Assembly (NCBI RefSeq): GCF_000372725.1 | Contig: NW_005200880.1 | Location: forward strand, 110,741 to 174,740 | Origin: Emiliania huxleyi CCMP1516 | Lineage: Eukaryota; Haptophyta; Isochrysidales; Noelaerhabdaceae | Direction: 5' to 3' | Length of the DNA: 64,000 nt | Part shown: positions 52,477 to 63,414 of the stretch, one piece after another | Position numbering within the stretch: the stretch's first letter is position 1 | Layout of the letters: each line of letters opens with the position of its first letter | Position numbers and translations under genes: made by a program | The notes under the pieces: model-generated | The model's database searches: none | Seen by the model: only the letters and a program-made list of their open reading frames with translations | Told to the model about the DNA's origin: nothing

Positions 52477-55400
52477 ATGTCTCGGGCGCATGGGCTCGAA
52501 GGAAGGGCGCGCGCCCGTACGCTGGCGTGCGCTGGCGTGTATAATGCGCTCGTGTCTCTCCTCCTCGACGCCACAGAAGCCGTGCCGGCGCCGCCGTCTT
52601 CGCCCTCTCCCGGCGCCGCTGTCGCCGGCTCCACATGCGCCTCCACTCACGACACAGCGTATTTGGGGGACAGCATCATTGACTGCCCGACCTGGTGTGC
52701 ACAAACGGCCGTTGATGCGGGGTATTCCGAGCAGTACTGCTGCTCGGGCATCTCCGGCCCCTGCGTCTCCGGCGACTGCGAATGCATCATCTCCGAGGAC
52801 GGCGACACGGCGATGCTGACGACCGAGGCCGTGGTCTCCCTGCTCGAGGTTGAAGATTCCCTTGACCACGTCGAGGACCTGTGGGGTAGATCCTGTGATG
52901 ATGTTGTGACCACGAAACGGGCAGACCACGACGCGACGGAGCCATGTGCGTCAACCGTGGAGCTGACATGGGACAGCTGTCGTGATTGGTGCATGTGCGA
53001 GGCGGCCACCCGAGGATACAGACGCGAGTACTGCTGCGGGTTCTATGATGGGTTCATAGACGAGGAGAGTGGCGAGGTGGAGAAGGGATGCACTATCTCC
53101 TCAGACCACGCGGTCGACACGTACATCAGGGAGGCATACGCAGTCCTCCTTCGCGCCGCGCCGCCGCCGTCACCGCCGCCGCCGTCACCGCCGCCGCTGC
53201 CGCCGCCGCCGTCAGCGCCACCGTCGCCACTGCCGCCATCACCGCCGCCGCCACTACCGCCTCCCTCACTGCCACCATATCCACCGCCACCCTCAGTGCC
53301 ACTTCCACCTTCTCCACCGCCTCCCTCGCCGCCGCTCAACTGCCCGTGCCTCACCGCCTACCCGGCCAACGTCAGCCTCGTGAGCGACGAGCTGCAGGTC
53401 GTCGTGGACGGCGTGAGCCTCGCGTACCCCGACACGTACGGCCTCCACGAGTGCGGCCAGCACGACAGCGGGCTCGAGCCGTCCTGCAACTCGACCGAGT
53501 ACCCCGGCTGGTGCGAGCACGAGTGGTGCTACGTCGACCCGGCCGCGTGCAACACCGAGTACAGCCCGACCGCGTACGCGGTGGGGGCCACCCTGCACTA
53601 CTCGTACAGCACGTGCGGCTTCAGCAACGAGTTTGCGCCGCCACCTTCTCCGCCGTCGCTGCCCGTCCCATCGCCTCCCCCACCGACTCCGCCACCGTCC
53701 AATCCCCCACCGCCTAGCCCACCGCTACCTCCCTCTTTGCCTCCGCCTCCAGCAGGGCCGCCCCCCGTCTTTCCTCCGCCGAGCCCGCCCCGTGAAAAAT
53801 GTGGTAACGGGACCTTCAGCGACAACGGGCAGGATGGCCCCGACCCTTGCGACGACTGCCCGCTCGGAACCTACTCCGATGAGCCGGGGGCGACGGCGTG
53901 CAAGCCCTGCCCTCGTGGCACCTACCAGGACTTGGAGGGGGAGGCCGAATGCAAGCACTGCACGGAAGGAAACTACTGCCCGTGCGCCGACTCTAGTACC
54001 GACGACGAGAGCTGCGCGTCGTCGTCGCAGCAACCTTGCCCGGAGGGCACATTTTCGAGCCTCACCAACCTCACCGGGCCGGAGCAGTGCAATAACTGCG
54101 AGCCCGGCTTCTACTGCCCGCTGCAGAGTACCAACCAGGTTGAGTGCCCGAGTGGCACCTTTAGCTACGAGCACAGTTCGTCCGCGTGCACCGATTGCAG
54201 CGCGGGCGAGTTTCAGGAAGCGTCGGGCAAACAACGTTGTTACCCCTGCAATGCGGGCAGCTACTCGCCCACGGAGAGGGCGAGCTTTTGCAGTGACTGC
54301 CCGCATCGCCTCAGCAGCACGAATGGCAGCAGTCTCTGCGGCTTCTGCGACGTTGGCTTTTACCTCTCAGAGCCCGGAGCGGATCCGGAAGATGTCTCTA
54401 AAGAGCCGGAATTGTACTGCAAGGAGTGTCCAGAGGGGGAGGGATCCGGGCGGGAGTGGCAGCAGCTCGGCCACCAGGCCTGCCCGCGCAACACCACCAT
54501 CGAGACCATTGACCTTCCCCACAACTACTGGCGTGCCTCGAAGCGCACGACCGACATTCACAAGTGCACATTGTGGGACGTCGAGGTGTCTGACGGAGAG
54601 CTCGCATCGCCGTGCCTCGGAGGGGACGGCTCGGAATCCTCGCCGGCCTCCAGGTATTGCGTCGAGGGGCACAAGGGCGCGCTGTGCGAGGGTTGCGTCG
54701 AGAGCGGCTCGTACTTTGATGGTGTCAACGGCTGCAAGAGCTGCCCTCCGCCAACCTACTTGGCTGTCTTTGTCGGTGTCGTCATCGGCGGCGCATCGAT
54801 GCTCGCCCTCTGCATCGAACGCCTGCGGCGCATCGATAACGCTAGTCTACAGCGCGCGAAGCGGCACCTCCTCCGCGTGGTCGCGCTGCTAGGACTGCAG
54901 CCCAAGCTCAAGATCCTCGTCTCCTTTTACCAAGTAATCAACGTGCTGCGGCTGCGCGAGGCGTACGACGTGCGCGTCCACCGCGCCTTCACCGAGTGGC
55001 TGGATTTTGTTGCCGTTGTCGACCTCGACTACCTCCTCGGCAAGCTCGCTCTCCCGCACGACTGCATCCGCAGCATGGGCCTGCGGCTCGCGTACCTGGA
55101 GGCGGCCTTCGGCCACGTCCACCAAGCCGCACACCCAGCCCTCCTGCGTGACCCCGACCTGGCTATGCCCGCCCTCCCACAGGTCTGGCCGTATGGTGCC
55201 CTGGTCTTTGCACTGATTTGGATCTGGATCTATGCGGCGGTGGAGCAGGCCCTCATCGCGCACGATAGCCGCTCCAAGGGTTCGCCCCACTCGAGCCGCC
55301 GCAGCGGCTGCGAGGTGAGCCTGTCATCACCGCGGAGCCTCTCGCGCCGCAACCGGCCTCGGAAGCCGTGGTGGCACAAGCCGCTGCGCCGGTCGATTTT

Positions 55401-57514
55401 TGCGACGATCGTCATCTTCTACCTCGCGCTGCCGGTGGTCTCGCGCGGCCTATTCGTGGGCGCCAGCATCCGCTGCCTCGAGTTCCGGCTCGATGACGAC
55501 CCCAAGGGCGAGACGGTCCGCTACCTCGAGGACAACGTGGGTGTGAAGTGCGGGAGCGATGAGGCCATCGAGCCCGTATTCTGGACCTTCTTTGTCCTGT
55601 GGCCCGTCCTCGTCCCGCTCGCCTTCTTCCTCCTCGTGCTGCACGTTCGCCGCTCCGTCCGCTCTCGGCGCCCGTCTATGCTCGCCAACTCGACGGCCTT
55701 CCTTTGGCGCGACTACAATGCGCCCTTCATATACTGGGAGATAGTTGATCTCCTGCGTAAGCTGTTCCTGACGACGTTCGTCTTCTTCGTCGACGAGAAC
55801 AATGGCAACGCGCGCCTGCTCCGCCTTGTGGTGGCCGTCTTCATCTCGGCGCTCTACCTGACCGTCCTCGCGCTCATGCGCCCCTTCAAGCGCTCTGATG
55901 ATCTCTACCTTGCGTGCATGAGCAACTTCCTGCTCATCTGCTGCTTCACCTCGGGCATCGTCATCAAGCTGTGCGACGAGAGCGGCGCCTTTGTCGACTA
56001 TAGCTGCGCCTACTACACCGGCCTCCCCGGCTCGTACGAGGCGACCGTCCTGGTGGGCGTGCTCTCGATCACGATGCTCGTCGTGGCGGTGCTTGTGGTG
56101 GCGATGAACATTGCCACCGCGAGCGCGAGCCCCACCATCCGGCTGGTGAGCTCGGGGCTCGAGCCCGCGCTCGAGCTGAGTGAAGGGTGCGAGCACGACG
56201 GCTTCGTGAGTCACGTCTGGTCCACGGGTCAGGACCAGGCCGCCACAATCGTCCGCCGGCTCCAGATGTTGCTGCCCGGGATTTGTCTCTGGCTCGACAT
56301 TGAAAACATGCAGTCGGTCGTCTCTCCTGCTTGAAGAGCCCGCCTCGCCCGCCCGTGTCCTCTCACTCGACTCGAGCACGACTAGGTTGCGAGCCTCGAG
56401 TCGGCCGTCGGCGGGAGCAGCGTCTTCATCGTCTTCTTGAGCCAGGGCTATTTCAAGAGCAGGCCCTTTCGTTTCCCGCCCCGGACTCAAGTCGTGCTCT
56501 TCCCACCACGCACACGCGTCGTGTTCTCGCCGCAGGAATTGCCGGCGCGAGCTGTACGCGGCGCACGCCGCCTCGAAGCCGGTCATCGCGGTGCGGGAGA
56601 CGGAGCAAGCAAAGGGAGCCCTCAGCGTGCAAGGCTTATGGACCGAGGGCCGCGAGGGTTGCGCCTTCGAGGCGGGGGCCGAGGCGCCTGCTGATGCTGT
56701 TCTCGGCCGCGTGTTTGCAGAGGCACCGGTGGATTGGGTGCGGCTGCACGTGTTTCAGCTCGAGTCGCTCAAGATGATCGCGCTGCGAATGCTGAAGCGC
56801 AGCCCCTACTACCGCGACCGCAATGAGGAGATCACGGGCGGGCTGCGCGTCTTTGGCGAGATGCGGTCCGTCAGCTTTGCGTCTCCCATGACGATCCTCG
56901 CCATCACGACCAATGCCGGCGGCCTCGCGGCTGCGCACGAGGTGGCGGGCGCCGTCGACCCCCGCCGGGGCGAAGGCGTGGCGGTCGAGGCTGCGGAGAG
57001 CGCGCTGCGTCGGGGCGGGGCGGACCTCTCTCGCTCCGGACGGCTGCTCCTCTACCTAAACTCGGCCACATTCAGCCAGCCGGCCACGGCCGCGACGCTG
57101 AGGCTCGTGCTGGAGCGCGGCGTCCCGGTGACGCTGTTGCACGAGCAGGACGGGGGGCGCGAGGCGTGCCAGTTCTGCGAACTATTCGACCTCGCGCCGA
57201 GGGAGCTACAGCTGGCGCCGTACAAGCTCTTTGACACGATTGCAGTGCCGCTGTACCAGACGGCGGAGCTGCGCGCGGTCTCTCTCAGGCAGGCCCTTTA
57301 CGACATGGGCGCGCGGCCGCTGCGAAGCTCCGTCTTTGCCGCCTGCCGCGGCCGATTGCGGTGGCGATTTGGCCCTCGTCGGGTGGCGGTCCAGCGGGAG
57401 AGGACGGATTTGGATCCCGACCTCGACTCGGAGCGATCGGCGGGTTCGTCCGAGCCACCGACGCCACCGACCTCCCCGCAAAGATCGAGAGAGTGTGCGA
57501 TCGAGCGTCTGTAG
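52477..57514 (+). CDS. Large Cys-rich multi-pass receptor with C-terminal TIR-like modules
   Basis: Exons 52477-56316, 56386-56462 and 56536-57514 give about 1631 residues. Two related Cys modules (WCAQTAVDAGYSEQYCCSG; WCMCEAATRGYRREYCCGF) are separated by proline hinges from a CPCLTAYPANVSL...WCYVDPAACN module, and then come five or more ephrin-receptor-like (GCC2/GCC3) repeats (CPLGTYSDEPGATACKPCPR, CNAGSYSPTERASFCSDCP). About eight membrane spans lie between residues 760 and 1220. The cytoplasmic end reads DGFVSHVWSTGQDQAATIV, LPGICLWLDIENMQ, VFIVFLSQGYFKSRNCRREL and ASKPVIAVRETE, a TIR-type fold (SHVW, DI, FLSxxYxxSxxCxxEL). A second, weaker TIR-like half follows (GRLLLYLNSATFSQPATAAT). 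Intron 2 is GC-AG. The start at 52477 directly follows a TAG (52474) and lacks a clear signal peptide, so an upstream exon is likely. It resembles a Toll-type receptor in logic, not ancestry. Confidence 0.8.
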
Positions 57515-58019
57515 TACCTGTACCTGTGCCGTGAGGACGCGCGCGGCGACGATTGCAAAACGGACGCGACGCACATGTCACATGTACATGTGATTCGTAA
57601 TAACGACTCACCTAACATGTTGGCAATCGGGCCGGACCGCACCGCACGAGTGGACACGAGGCGACAGTCACAAAGACACGACTGTCACGACGCGGTGCTC
57701 GCACGACTCACACAATTGTGTCACGCCGGCCCGACGCACTCATGTCCATGCGAGGGGTCCACAGACACCCATAAGCACTAAGAGACTACAAGAGCATACT
57801 CACGACGGAGGTCTTCTCGAGCGGAGGGCAGCGTCAGGCTGGGTCGACAGCAGAGCAGGCCCGCCGCGCCGCCTCTCGACACTCACGCACAGGCATCACG
57901 TGGAAGCGCGGAGAGGGAGCACGGGCACGAGAAACTAGCGGCGCGGTGTGAGAGAGGGTGGACCACGGCTCTGGCTCGGCCGCGAGTGCGCGGGCACATC
58001 TCAGGAGCAGCCAGCCGCC
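57515..58019. other. Convergent 3' region; nothing recognised
   Basis: Between the TIR-like receptor (plus) and the lectin receptor (minus). Contains a CACATGT/ACATGTG palindromic cluster at 57571-57592. No gene seen. Confidence 0.45.
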
Positions 58020-60260
58020 TCAGAGGTTGACGTCCTCGCCCGCGAACTTTCGGCGGTACAGGCCGTAGTAGTCGGCCTTGCCTGTGGCGTACGCCTCGAC
58101 GAGCTCGGGCGGCTTCGCCTGTGGGGTGCAGAGACAGCTGTCAACTGCTACCTGCGGGAGAGCCGCCGCGAGGGGCGAGCGCCGGAGCGATGGGTGGGGA
58201 GGGGGGGGGGGGGGGGGGACTGGTGTTGGTGCGCCTCGTGTTAGTACCTTTGCCGGGCAAGCGCGCACCAGCCACAGCGTGGGTTCGTGCCCCGATTTGC
58301 GCCGTTGGCAATGAGCCCATTGTGCTATCGCCGTGTACTTGGCGCCGGGGACCTCTTCCTCGTCCTTCCAGCTGTGGCTCAAGAACGCAGTGACCTCGCC
58401 CAGCCGCGCCGGAATCGACTTCGCTGCAATGTCGAAGGCAGTCACCGCGGACATCGAAGCCGGTCGTGAGGCTCGTCTCGAGCCAGTAGCCCCGGAATCA
58501 GCCAGATCATCGGCAGTGAGTTGGCTCGCAGGCAGGCAGCGGAAGAGCGCCTCTGCGGCAGCGAGCGCTCTTTCCGGATTGGCGCGGCCGAGGAGCATCG
58601 CGATGGCTGCCGCCTCCTCCGCCTCACTGCCGCGGCTACCGAGACGCCCAAGCCAGCGAGTCACCCGGCCGCGATTAGCGGGAGTTGCAAGGGCGGCGAT
58701 AGCGAGCGAGACGGCACCGAATATGATGTCACCAGCCCAAGCCGATCGTACGGATAGTAGCCCTGCACCTGACCACTCTGGGTGTTCGGCTAGCACAGCT
58801 GAGAAGAAGCCAACGTAAATCATCCCATCACAGGCGGAGTGGAGGCGCAAGACCGCCCACATGCGATGGAGTGCTTGGCGTGGCTGCATGACTGGTAGGC
58901 GTTTGCAGCCGCCACATGGCAGTGTGGCGACGAGCGCCGCGGACGCACTGAGGTGCACCACGATCTTAGGCAGAAAGAACCTTTGGCACTGCGAACGGTG
59001 GGACACCGAGGGAGTGGAAATCTCGATGCAGCCATGGGCGTACAGGTAAGCGAGACCAAGGTAGAAGGTGAGGAAGACGGTGCATATAGTGCGAATCGCG
59101 CGCTCATCGGTGGGGAAGAGGGCGAGCAGGCCGAAGAAGAACCCCACCACCACCGGGATACGCCAGAAGTCCTCTTCTCCCACAATCTTGTCGATCGGGG
59201 TCGCCGCGCTGATGCTCATAGCGACTGGCAAGATCCCATACACGACGAGCGCCCACCCAATTTGCCCCATCGCGCCGCTCACCTGCAGCCGCCGCCGTAC
59301 CGCCGAGCGACGCGCCTGGAGGAGCCAGCGCGCCATCCGTGCTGAGGCGAGCTCCTGCGTGTTGCGCGCGACTCCAACCAGAGCTGTACGTGTTCGCTGG
59401 TTGATGGCCAGCTGGAGAAGGGTCAGTCCGACCATCAGAAGCGTAGGCAGCAGGGCGATCACGGTAGCGACGGCGTACAGCTTTGACACTGCGGCCCGGA
59501 TTTCGTGCAACCTCGCTTCCAGGTCGGCCTCGAGCTTTACGAGGTCCTGTTTGAAGTTGTCCGAGACGGTTGACGGGCCAGCGCACAGGCAGGCGTATTG
59601 CCCCCCACTGCATGCCCTGTCTCCCCACTTGCCCTTTTTCCCTGGATGGGGCATGACAGCACAATCTTGAGGGGACCGACGGATGTAGTCGTTTGGCTCC
59701 CCAGCCGCCCAGGCGGTGAAGGACGGCGCATCGCCGTCCACGCACCGACCCCACCCCTCTACAGGCTCTCGGCTCGTGTCATGCTGGTAGAGGCCGAGCC
59801 AGACCGGCACGCCATCTCCAATGAGCGTGGCCGCAACATCATTCTCCGCAGCTGACCGAATACACGCTGGCGTTGACCCTCGAGCAGCGCACAGCTCCAC
59901 ACAGCCGCTCAGCGAGGGCGAAAGCTCGGGAGGGATGCCGAAGCATCGAGTGGAGGGGCTGTCTGGGCTGGCAGCCCAACCTTCAGGTAGTCCAAGCGCG
60001 GGGCTGCAAGCCCAAGATGGAAGTCCGTGCGAGAGGAGCGAAGCCGCCATTCGGTGTTTGCGGCCATGCGGCCGGCCAGCTGCGGCCGGAAAACAAGGTT
60101 GATCATGACACGCTGCTGCGACTTGTTTTATTTTTCTGATGCTGCTGCTGCTGTTCTCGAGGTTCTCGAGGTGGATATCCTTTGGCCGCGTAACGCTGCT
60201 GCTGTTACCTCCGGTCCACACGGGTACTCCCGTGCTAGGACAACAAGGCGATTCACACAT
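58020..60260 (-). CDS. C-type lectin multi-pass receptor with truncated TIR-like cytoplasmic domain
   Basis: Exons 60260-58269 and 58118-58020. The ATG at 60260 is the first; an inner ATG at 60050 may be the true start. Residues about 106-226 are a C-type lectin domain: Cys-rich entry, VPVWLGLYQ (WIGL equivalent), GEPND with the EPN mannose-type Ca motif at 188-190, KWGD at 211-214 and closing CLC. A helical stretch and about six membrane spans follow (LYAVATVIALLPTLLMVGLT, WALVVYGILPVAMSI, VVVGFFFGLLALFP, IIFGAVSLAIAALATP). The cytoplasmic part starts GEVTAFLSHSWKDEEEVPGA and EPTLWL, a TIR-like entry, but the next exon is AKPPELVEAYATGKADYYGL with KFAGEDVNL, unlike the expected continuation. 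That continuation exists in the neighbouring partial copy. The acceptor choice for exon 2 is inferred. Confidence 0.75.
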   Translation of the reverse strand: MCESPCCPSTGVPVWTGGNSSSVTRPKDIHLENLENSSSSIRKIKQVAAACHDQPCFPAAAGRPHGRKHRMAASLLSHGLPSWACSPALGLPEGWAASPDSPSTRCFGIPPELSPSLSGCVELCAARGSTPACIRSAAENDVAATLIGDGVPVWLGLYQHDTSREPVEGWGRCVDGDAPSFTAWAAGEPNDYIRRSPQDCAVMPHPGKKGKWGDRACSGGQYACLCAGPSTVSDNFKQDLVKLEADLEARLHEIRAAVSKLYAVATVIALLPTLLMVGLTLLQLAINQRTRTALVGVARNTQELASARMARWLLQARRSAVRRRLQVSGAMGQIGWALVVYGILPVAMSISAATPIDKIVGEEDFWRIPVVVGFFFGLLALFPTDERAIRTICTVFLTFYLGLAYLYAHGCIEISTPSVSHRSQCQRFFLPKIVVHLSASAALVATLPCGGCKRLPVMQPRQALHRMWAVLRLHSACDGMIYVGFFSAVLAEHPEWSGAGLLSVRSAWAGDIIFGAVSLAIAALATPANRGRVTRWLGRLGSRGSEAEEAAAIAMLLGRANPERALAAAEALFRCLPASQLTADDLADSGATGSRRASRPASMSAVTAFDIAAKSIPARLGEVTAFLSHSWKDEEEVPGAKYTAIAQWAHCQRRKSGHEPTLWLVRACPAKVLTRGAPTPVPPPPPPPHPSLRRSPLAAALPQVAVDSCLCTPQAKPPELVEAYATGKADYYGLYRRKFAGEDVNL
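60153..60191 (+). repeat. Dispersed GTTCTCGAGG...GGATATCC block, copy 2
   Basis: Counterpart of 39278-39324. It lies inside the first 45 codons of the longest lectin-receptor frame, which argues that translation really begins at the inner ATG (60050) and that this block is upstream DNA. Confidence 0.7.
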
Positions 60261-60505
60261 GTGTCGCGATTGGGATCAAAGCGCTGACTGAGAGTCATGA
60301 ATGAATGTATGTATGTGTATGTTGTCATGTGTTTTATTTTCATCTTTTTCAAATTCGCCGTGTGCGCACGGGCGCCGTCCGCCAGCCACCTTACTCGTTT
60401 GACGGGTGCCCGGTGCACGACACTGCCGTACATGTAGTAGCACGCAGCGCACACCGCGCCCGTACACTCTAACATGAAGCTGGACGGCTTGAGGACACAT
60501 GCTGC

Positions 60506-61310
60506 TTATACTGCCTGACTGGTGTGGCGCCCCGCGAAGATTCGGCGCACGATCTTGTTGAATTCACGAACGTCCCCAAAGCCCGCTTCGATCACCGCCA
60601 GAAGCCGCTCGCGGTCCTTGGGTAAGAAGCACTCTGCCTTGGCCGCGTCGAAGTTCTCAAACGTTGCCGCGAGCTCCGCCTGCGCTTGGGCTGGATCCTT
60701 GCGCGGGTCGGCAATGAATAGGACCTCGATCCGCTCGACGGAGCCCCCCATGCGGAGGAACGTGAAGATCTCGAGCAAACACTGAGAGGGTGGGGTGGTG
60801 GGGGAGGCCGCTCAGTCCTATACATTATTAGAGATCAAGCAGCGGGCATGCGCGGAAGATTGTGTGTGTGTGTCGGCGGCGGCAGTGTTATAGCGGCCAC
60901 TCTCACCCAGAGGCGGCGGCAGAAGGTCGGCCCCGCCACAACGAGCAGCCTCTGGCAGCCGGCGAGGAAGATTGGCAGGCACGTGAGCGCTTGATCAATG
61001 TTGGTCTGGTCAATGCAGGCCTTGTCCTGGGGGGGGGGGGGGGGGGACTGGTGTTGGTGCGCCTCCTTTTCCTTTGCCCGGGACCGCTCCACCCGGGGCA
61101 AGCGCGCACCAGCCACAGCGTGGGTTCGTGCCCCGTTTCGCGCCGTTGGCAATGGGCCCATTGTGCTATCGCCGTGTACTTGGCGCCGGGGATCTCTTCC
61201 TCGTCCTTCCAGCTGTGGCCAAGAACGCAGAAACGCAGTGACCTCGCCCAGCCGCGCCGGAATCGACTTCGCTGCAATGTCGAAGGCAGTCACCGTGGAC
61301 ATCGAAGCAG
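60506..61310 (-). pseudogene. Partial second copy of the TIR-like cytoplasmic domain
   Basis: 61310-61110 is a near copy of the end of exon 1 of the lectin receptor (TAFDIAAKSIPARLGEVTAF, HSWKDEEEIPGAKYTAIAQW, EPTLWL), but a duplicated AACGCAG and a lost base shift the frame in the FLSHSW region. Two further exons in good phase follow: 61026-60907 (DKACIDQTNIDQALTCLPIF, LAGCQRLLVVAGPTFCRRLW) and 60781-60506 (CLLEIFTFLRMGGSVERIEV ... KIVRRIFAGRHTSQAV). Together these make the complete downstream half of the TIR-like domain, which the neighbour at 58020 lacks. Homology ends abruptly at about 61310, so no lectin or membrane part is present. Either a decayed duplicate or the true 3' exons displaced by rearrangement. 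Confidence 0.7.
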
Positions 61311-61547
61311 GTGAGGATGGGCCGACGCCACGCGGTGGTCCTCGCAGCGGTGGGCGTGGAAGCTGTGCGAACGCGTCGTTGGTTGGCGCAAGGTCCGGCC
61401 GAGCGCTACAGCCGACCTGCCCGAGCTGATGGAGCGGTTGGTGCGCATGCGGCTACTCCCATCCTAGGAGGTCTCTTATGATGAAAGCCGGGGTACGAGA
61501 ACGCTGCGCCGAGTTGAATTCTTTTTCTCGCGATCCAAAGTACACCG

Positions 61548-62963
61548 ATGTCCAGCCAGCGGCGCCGCTCGCGCCGCCTCGCCTCCGCCGCCGCCGCCGC
61601 TCCCTCGCCGAGCACGCCGCCGCCCGCCCGCCTCCTCGACCTCCCCATGGACCTCCTCGTGCGCGTCGTCTCTCGCTGCGACCCCGTCGACATCACTCGC
61701 GCCGCGGCCGTCTCGCTCCTCTTCCACGCCTCGCTTGCGGTGGAGGGCATCCGCTTGTGGGCGCAAGAGCGCGGCTTCGAGCTGCCGGCGCTACCAGAGG
61801 GCGAGGTCTGCGCCGTGCGGTGGCTGTGCTATTCGGCGCTGCTGTGCGAGACCAACCCGCCAGCGAGGGCGGCGGCAGGCGAACGGCACAGCCTCTTCAT
61901 CGACGGCGAGGGGCGGCTCTCGTCGTGCGGCTGTGAGGCAGTCTTCCCAGGGCTGCTCGGTCACGGCGAGGGCGTGACGCGGCTCAACACGCCGACCCGC
62001 CTCCCGACGCAGGGCGAGCGCGCTGTGAGCGTGTCGGCTGGCGCCGCGCACAGCATCGCCATCACCGCCAACGGGGCCGTCTGGAGCTGGGGCGATGGTT
62101 TGCGAGGCAAGCTGGGTCACGGCGACCAGCAGAACCAGCTGCTGCCCAAGCAGGTCGAGACCTTTGCTGGTCAGCGCGTCGTCGCTGTGTCGGCTGGATA
62201 TAGCCACAGCCTCGCCCTCACCGCCAATGGCAGTGTCTGGAGCTGGGGCAATGGAAGGGATGGCAAGCTGGGCCACGGCGACCAGCAGCGCCAGCTGCTG
62301 CCGAAGCAGGTTGAGGCCTTGGCTGGGCGGCGCGTCGTCGCTGTGTCATCTGCAGGCGGCCACAGCCTCGCCCTCGCCGCCGACGGCGCCGTCTGGAGCT
62401 GGGGCCAGGGAGGCTTTGGCCATCTGGGCCACGGCGACGCGCAGGACCAGTGGCAGCCGACGAAAGTCGAGGCCTTTGCTGGCCAGCGCGTCCTCGCCGT
62501 GTCGGCTGGAGGTCTGCACAGCCTTGCCCTCACCGCCGATGGCGCTGTCTGGAGCTGGGGCTTGGGAGGCTTAGGCCGCTTGGGCCACGGCGACCAGCAA
62601 AGCCAGCTGCTGCCCAAGAAGATCGTGGCGTTGGCTGGCCAGCGCGTCGTCGCCGTGTCGACTGGAGTGGCGTACAGCCTCGCCCTCACTGCCGACGGCG
62701 CTGTCTGGAGCTGGGGCTGGGGAGCTTTTGGCCAGCTGGGCCACGGCGATCAGCAGAACCAGCTGCTACCGAAGCAGGTTGAGGCTTTGGCTGGTCGGCG
62801 CGTCGTCGCTATGTCGGCTGGAGAGCACCACAACATCGCCATCACCGCCGACGGAGCTGTCTGGAGCTGGGGCAAGGGCGAACACGGCCGCCTAGGCCAC
62901 GGGGAGGACCTGTCAATCCAGCTGCTGCCGAAGAAGATCGAGACGTGGGCGCCGGGGCAGTGA
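61548..62963 (+). CDS. F-box protein with RCC1 repeats
   Basis: ATG at 61548, 471 residues, single exon. Basic N-terminus (MSSQRRRSRRLASAAAA), then an F-box-like segment LLDLPMDLLVRVVSRCDPVD, ITRAAAVSLLFHASLAVE. The rest is six to seven RCC1-type blades of about 51 residues with the signature VVAVSAGYSHSLALTANGSV and WSWGxGxxGxLGHGDxxxQL. RCC1 propellers bind proteins or chromatin; with an F-box they usually serve as substrate-recognition arms of SCF ubiquitin ligases. The blades are very alike (LLPKQVEALAGRRVVAVS recurs), pointing to recent internal duplication. A full seven-bladed ring would need the first, divergent blade (LFIDGEGRLSSCG). Confidence 0.88.
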   Translation: MSSQRRRSRRLASAAAAAPSPSTPPPARLLDLPMDLLVRVVSRCDPVDITRAAAVSLLFHASLAVEGIRLWAQERGFELPALPEGEVCAVRWLCYSALLCETNPPARAAAGERHSLFIDGEGRLSSCGCEAVFPGLLGHGEGVTRLNTPTRLPTQGERAVSVSAGAAHSIAITANGAVWSWGDGLRGKLGHGDQQNQLLPKQVETFAGQRVVAVSAGYSHSLALTANGSVWSWGNGRDGKLGHGDQQRQLLPKQVEALAGRRVVAVSSAGGHSLALAADGAVWSWGQGGFGHLGHGDAQDQWQPTKVEAFAGQRVLAVSAGGLHSLALTADGAVWSWGLGGLGRLGHGDQQSQLLPKKIVALAGQRVVAVSTGVAYSLALTADGAVWSWGWGAFGQLGHGDQQNQLLPKQVEALAGRRVVAMSAGEHHNIAITADGAVWSWGKGEHGRLGHGEDLSIQLLPKKIETWAPGQ

Positions 62964-63414
62964 TGAGAAGGGAGGAAGGGTGCAAGGCTCTGTAGGTTTC
63001 CGCGTCGCGCTGTCGCCCATGCGCCTATTCGCCACCTGCGAACGTAACCCGAGGATGCTGTACGGATGCAAAACAGCTGTCCCCTCAACCAATGCGGTTG
63101 GGTAAAAGCCGGCTGGGGGAGCGTGAAGAGTTCGGCACACAACCCTTTTCGCGAAAAAAAAGGTGGCCCGCACTAATCCACCCCTGTAAAGTGACTCGTT
63201 CTCCATATTTTGTGTGAGCGCTACGCCTTGTTTTTGTTTTGTTTTGTCTTGCTTTGCCAACAGACACCTAGAGAGAACTGCTGGCGGCTGCCGAGCCCTT
63301 GCTTCGGGGCATCTCTCTTTTCGGAAATTTGTCCTCCTCCTTCCCGAGGAAAGAATTCTCAAAAAACCCGGAAATTTTGGGGAGTCGTCTCAGTCTCACG
63401 TGAATTCGTCCCTG
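62964..63414. other. 3' flank of the F-box/RCC1 gene; nothing recognised
   Basis: Unassigned; contains an A tract at 63153-63162 and TTTTGTTTTGTTTTG at about 63231-63245. Confidence 0.4.

Noticed and set aside
51544-52544. Alternative open frames over the 78-bp repeat on both strands
   Set aside because: The unit is a multiple of three and lacks stops in several frames; only the frame continuous with the PAN-like module is supported.
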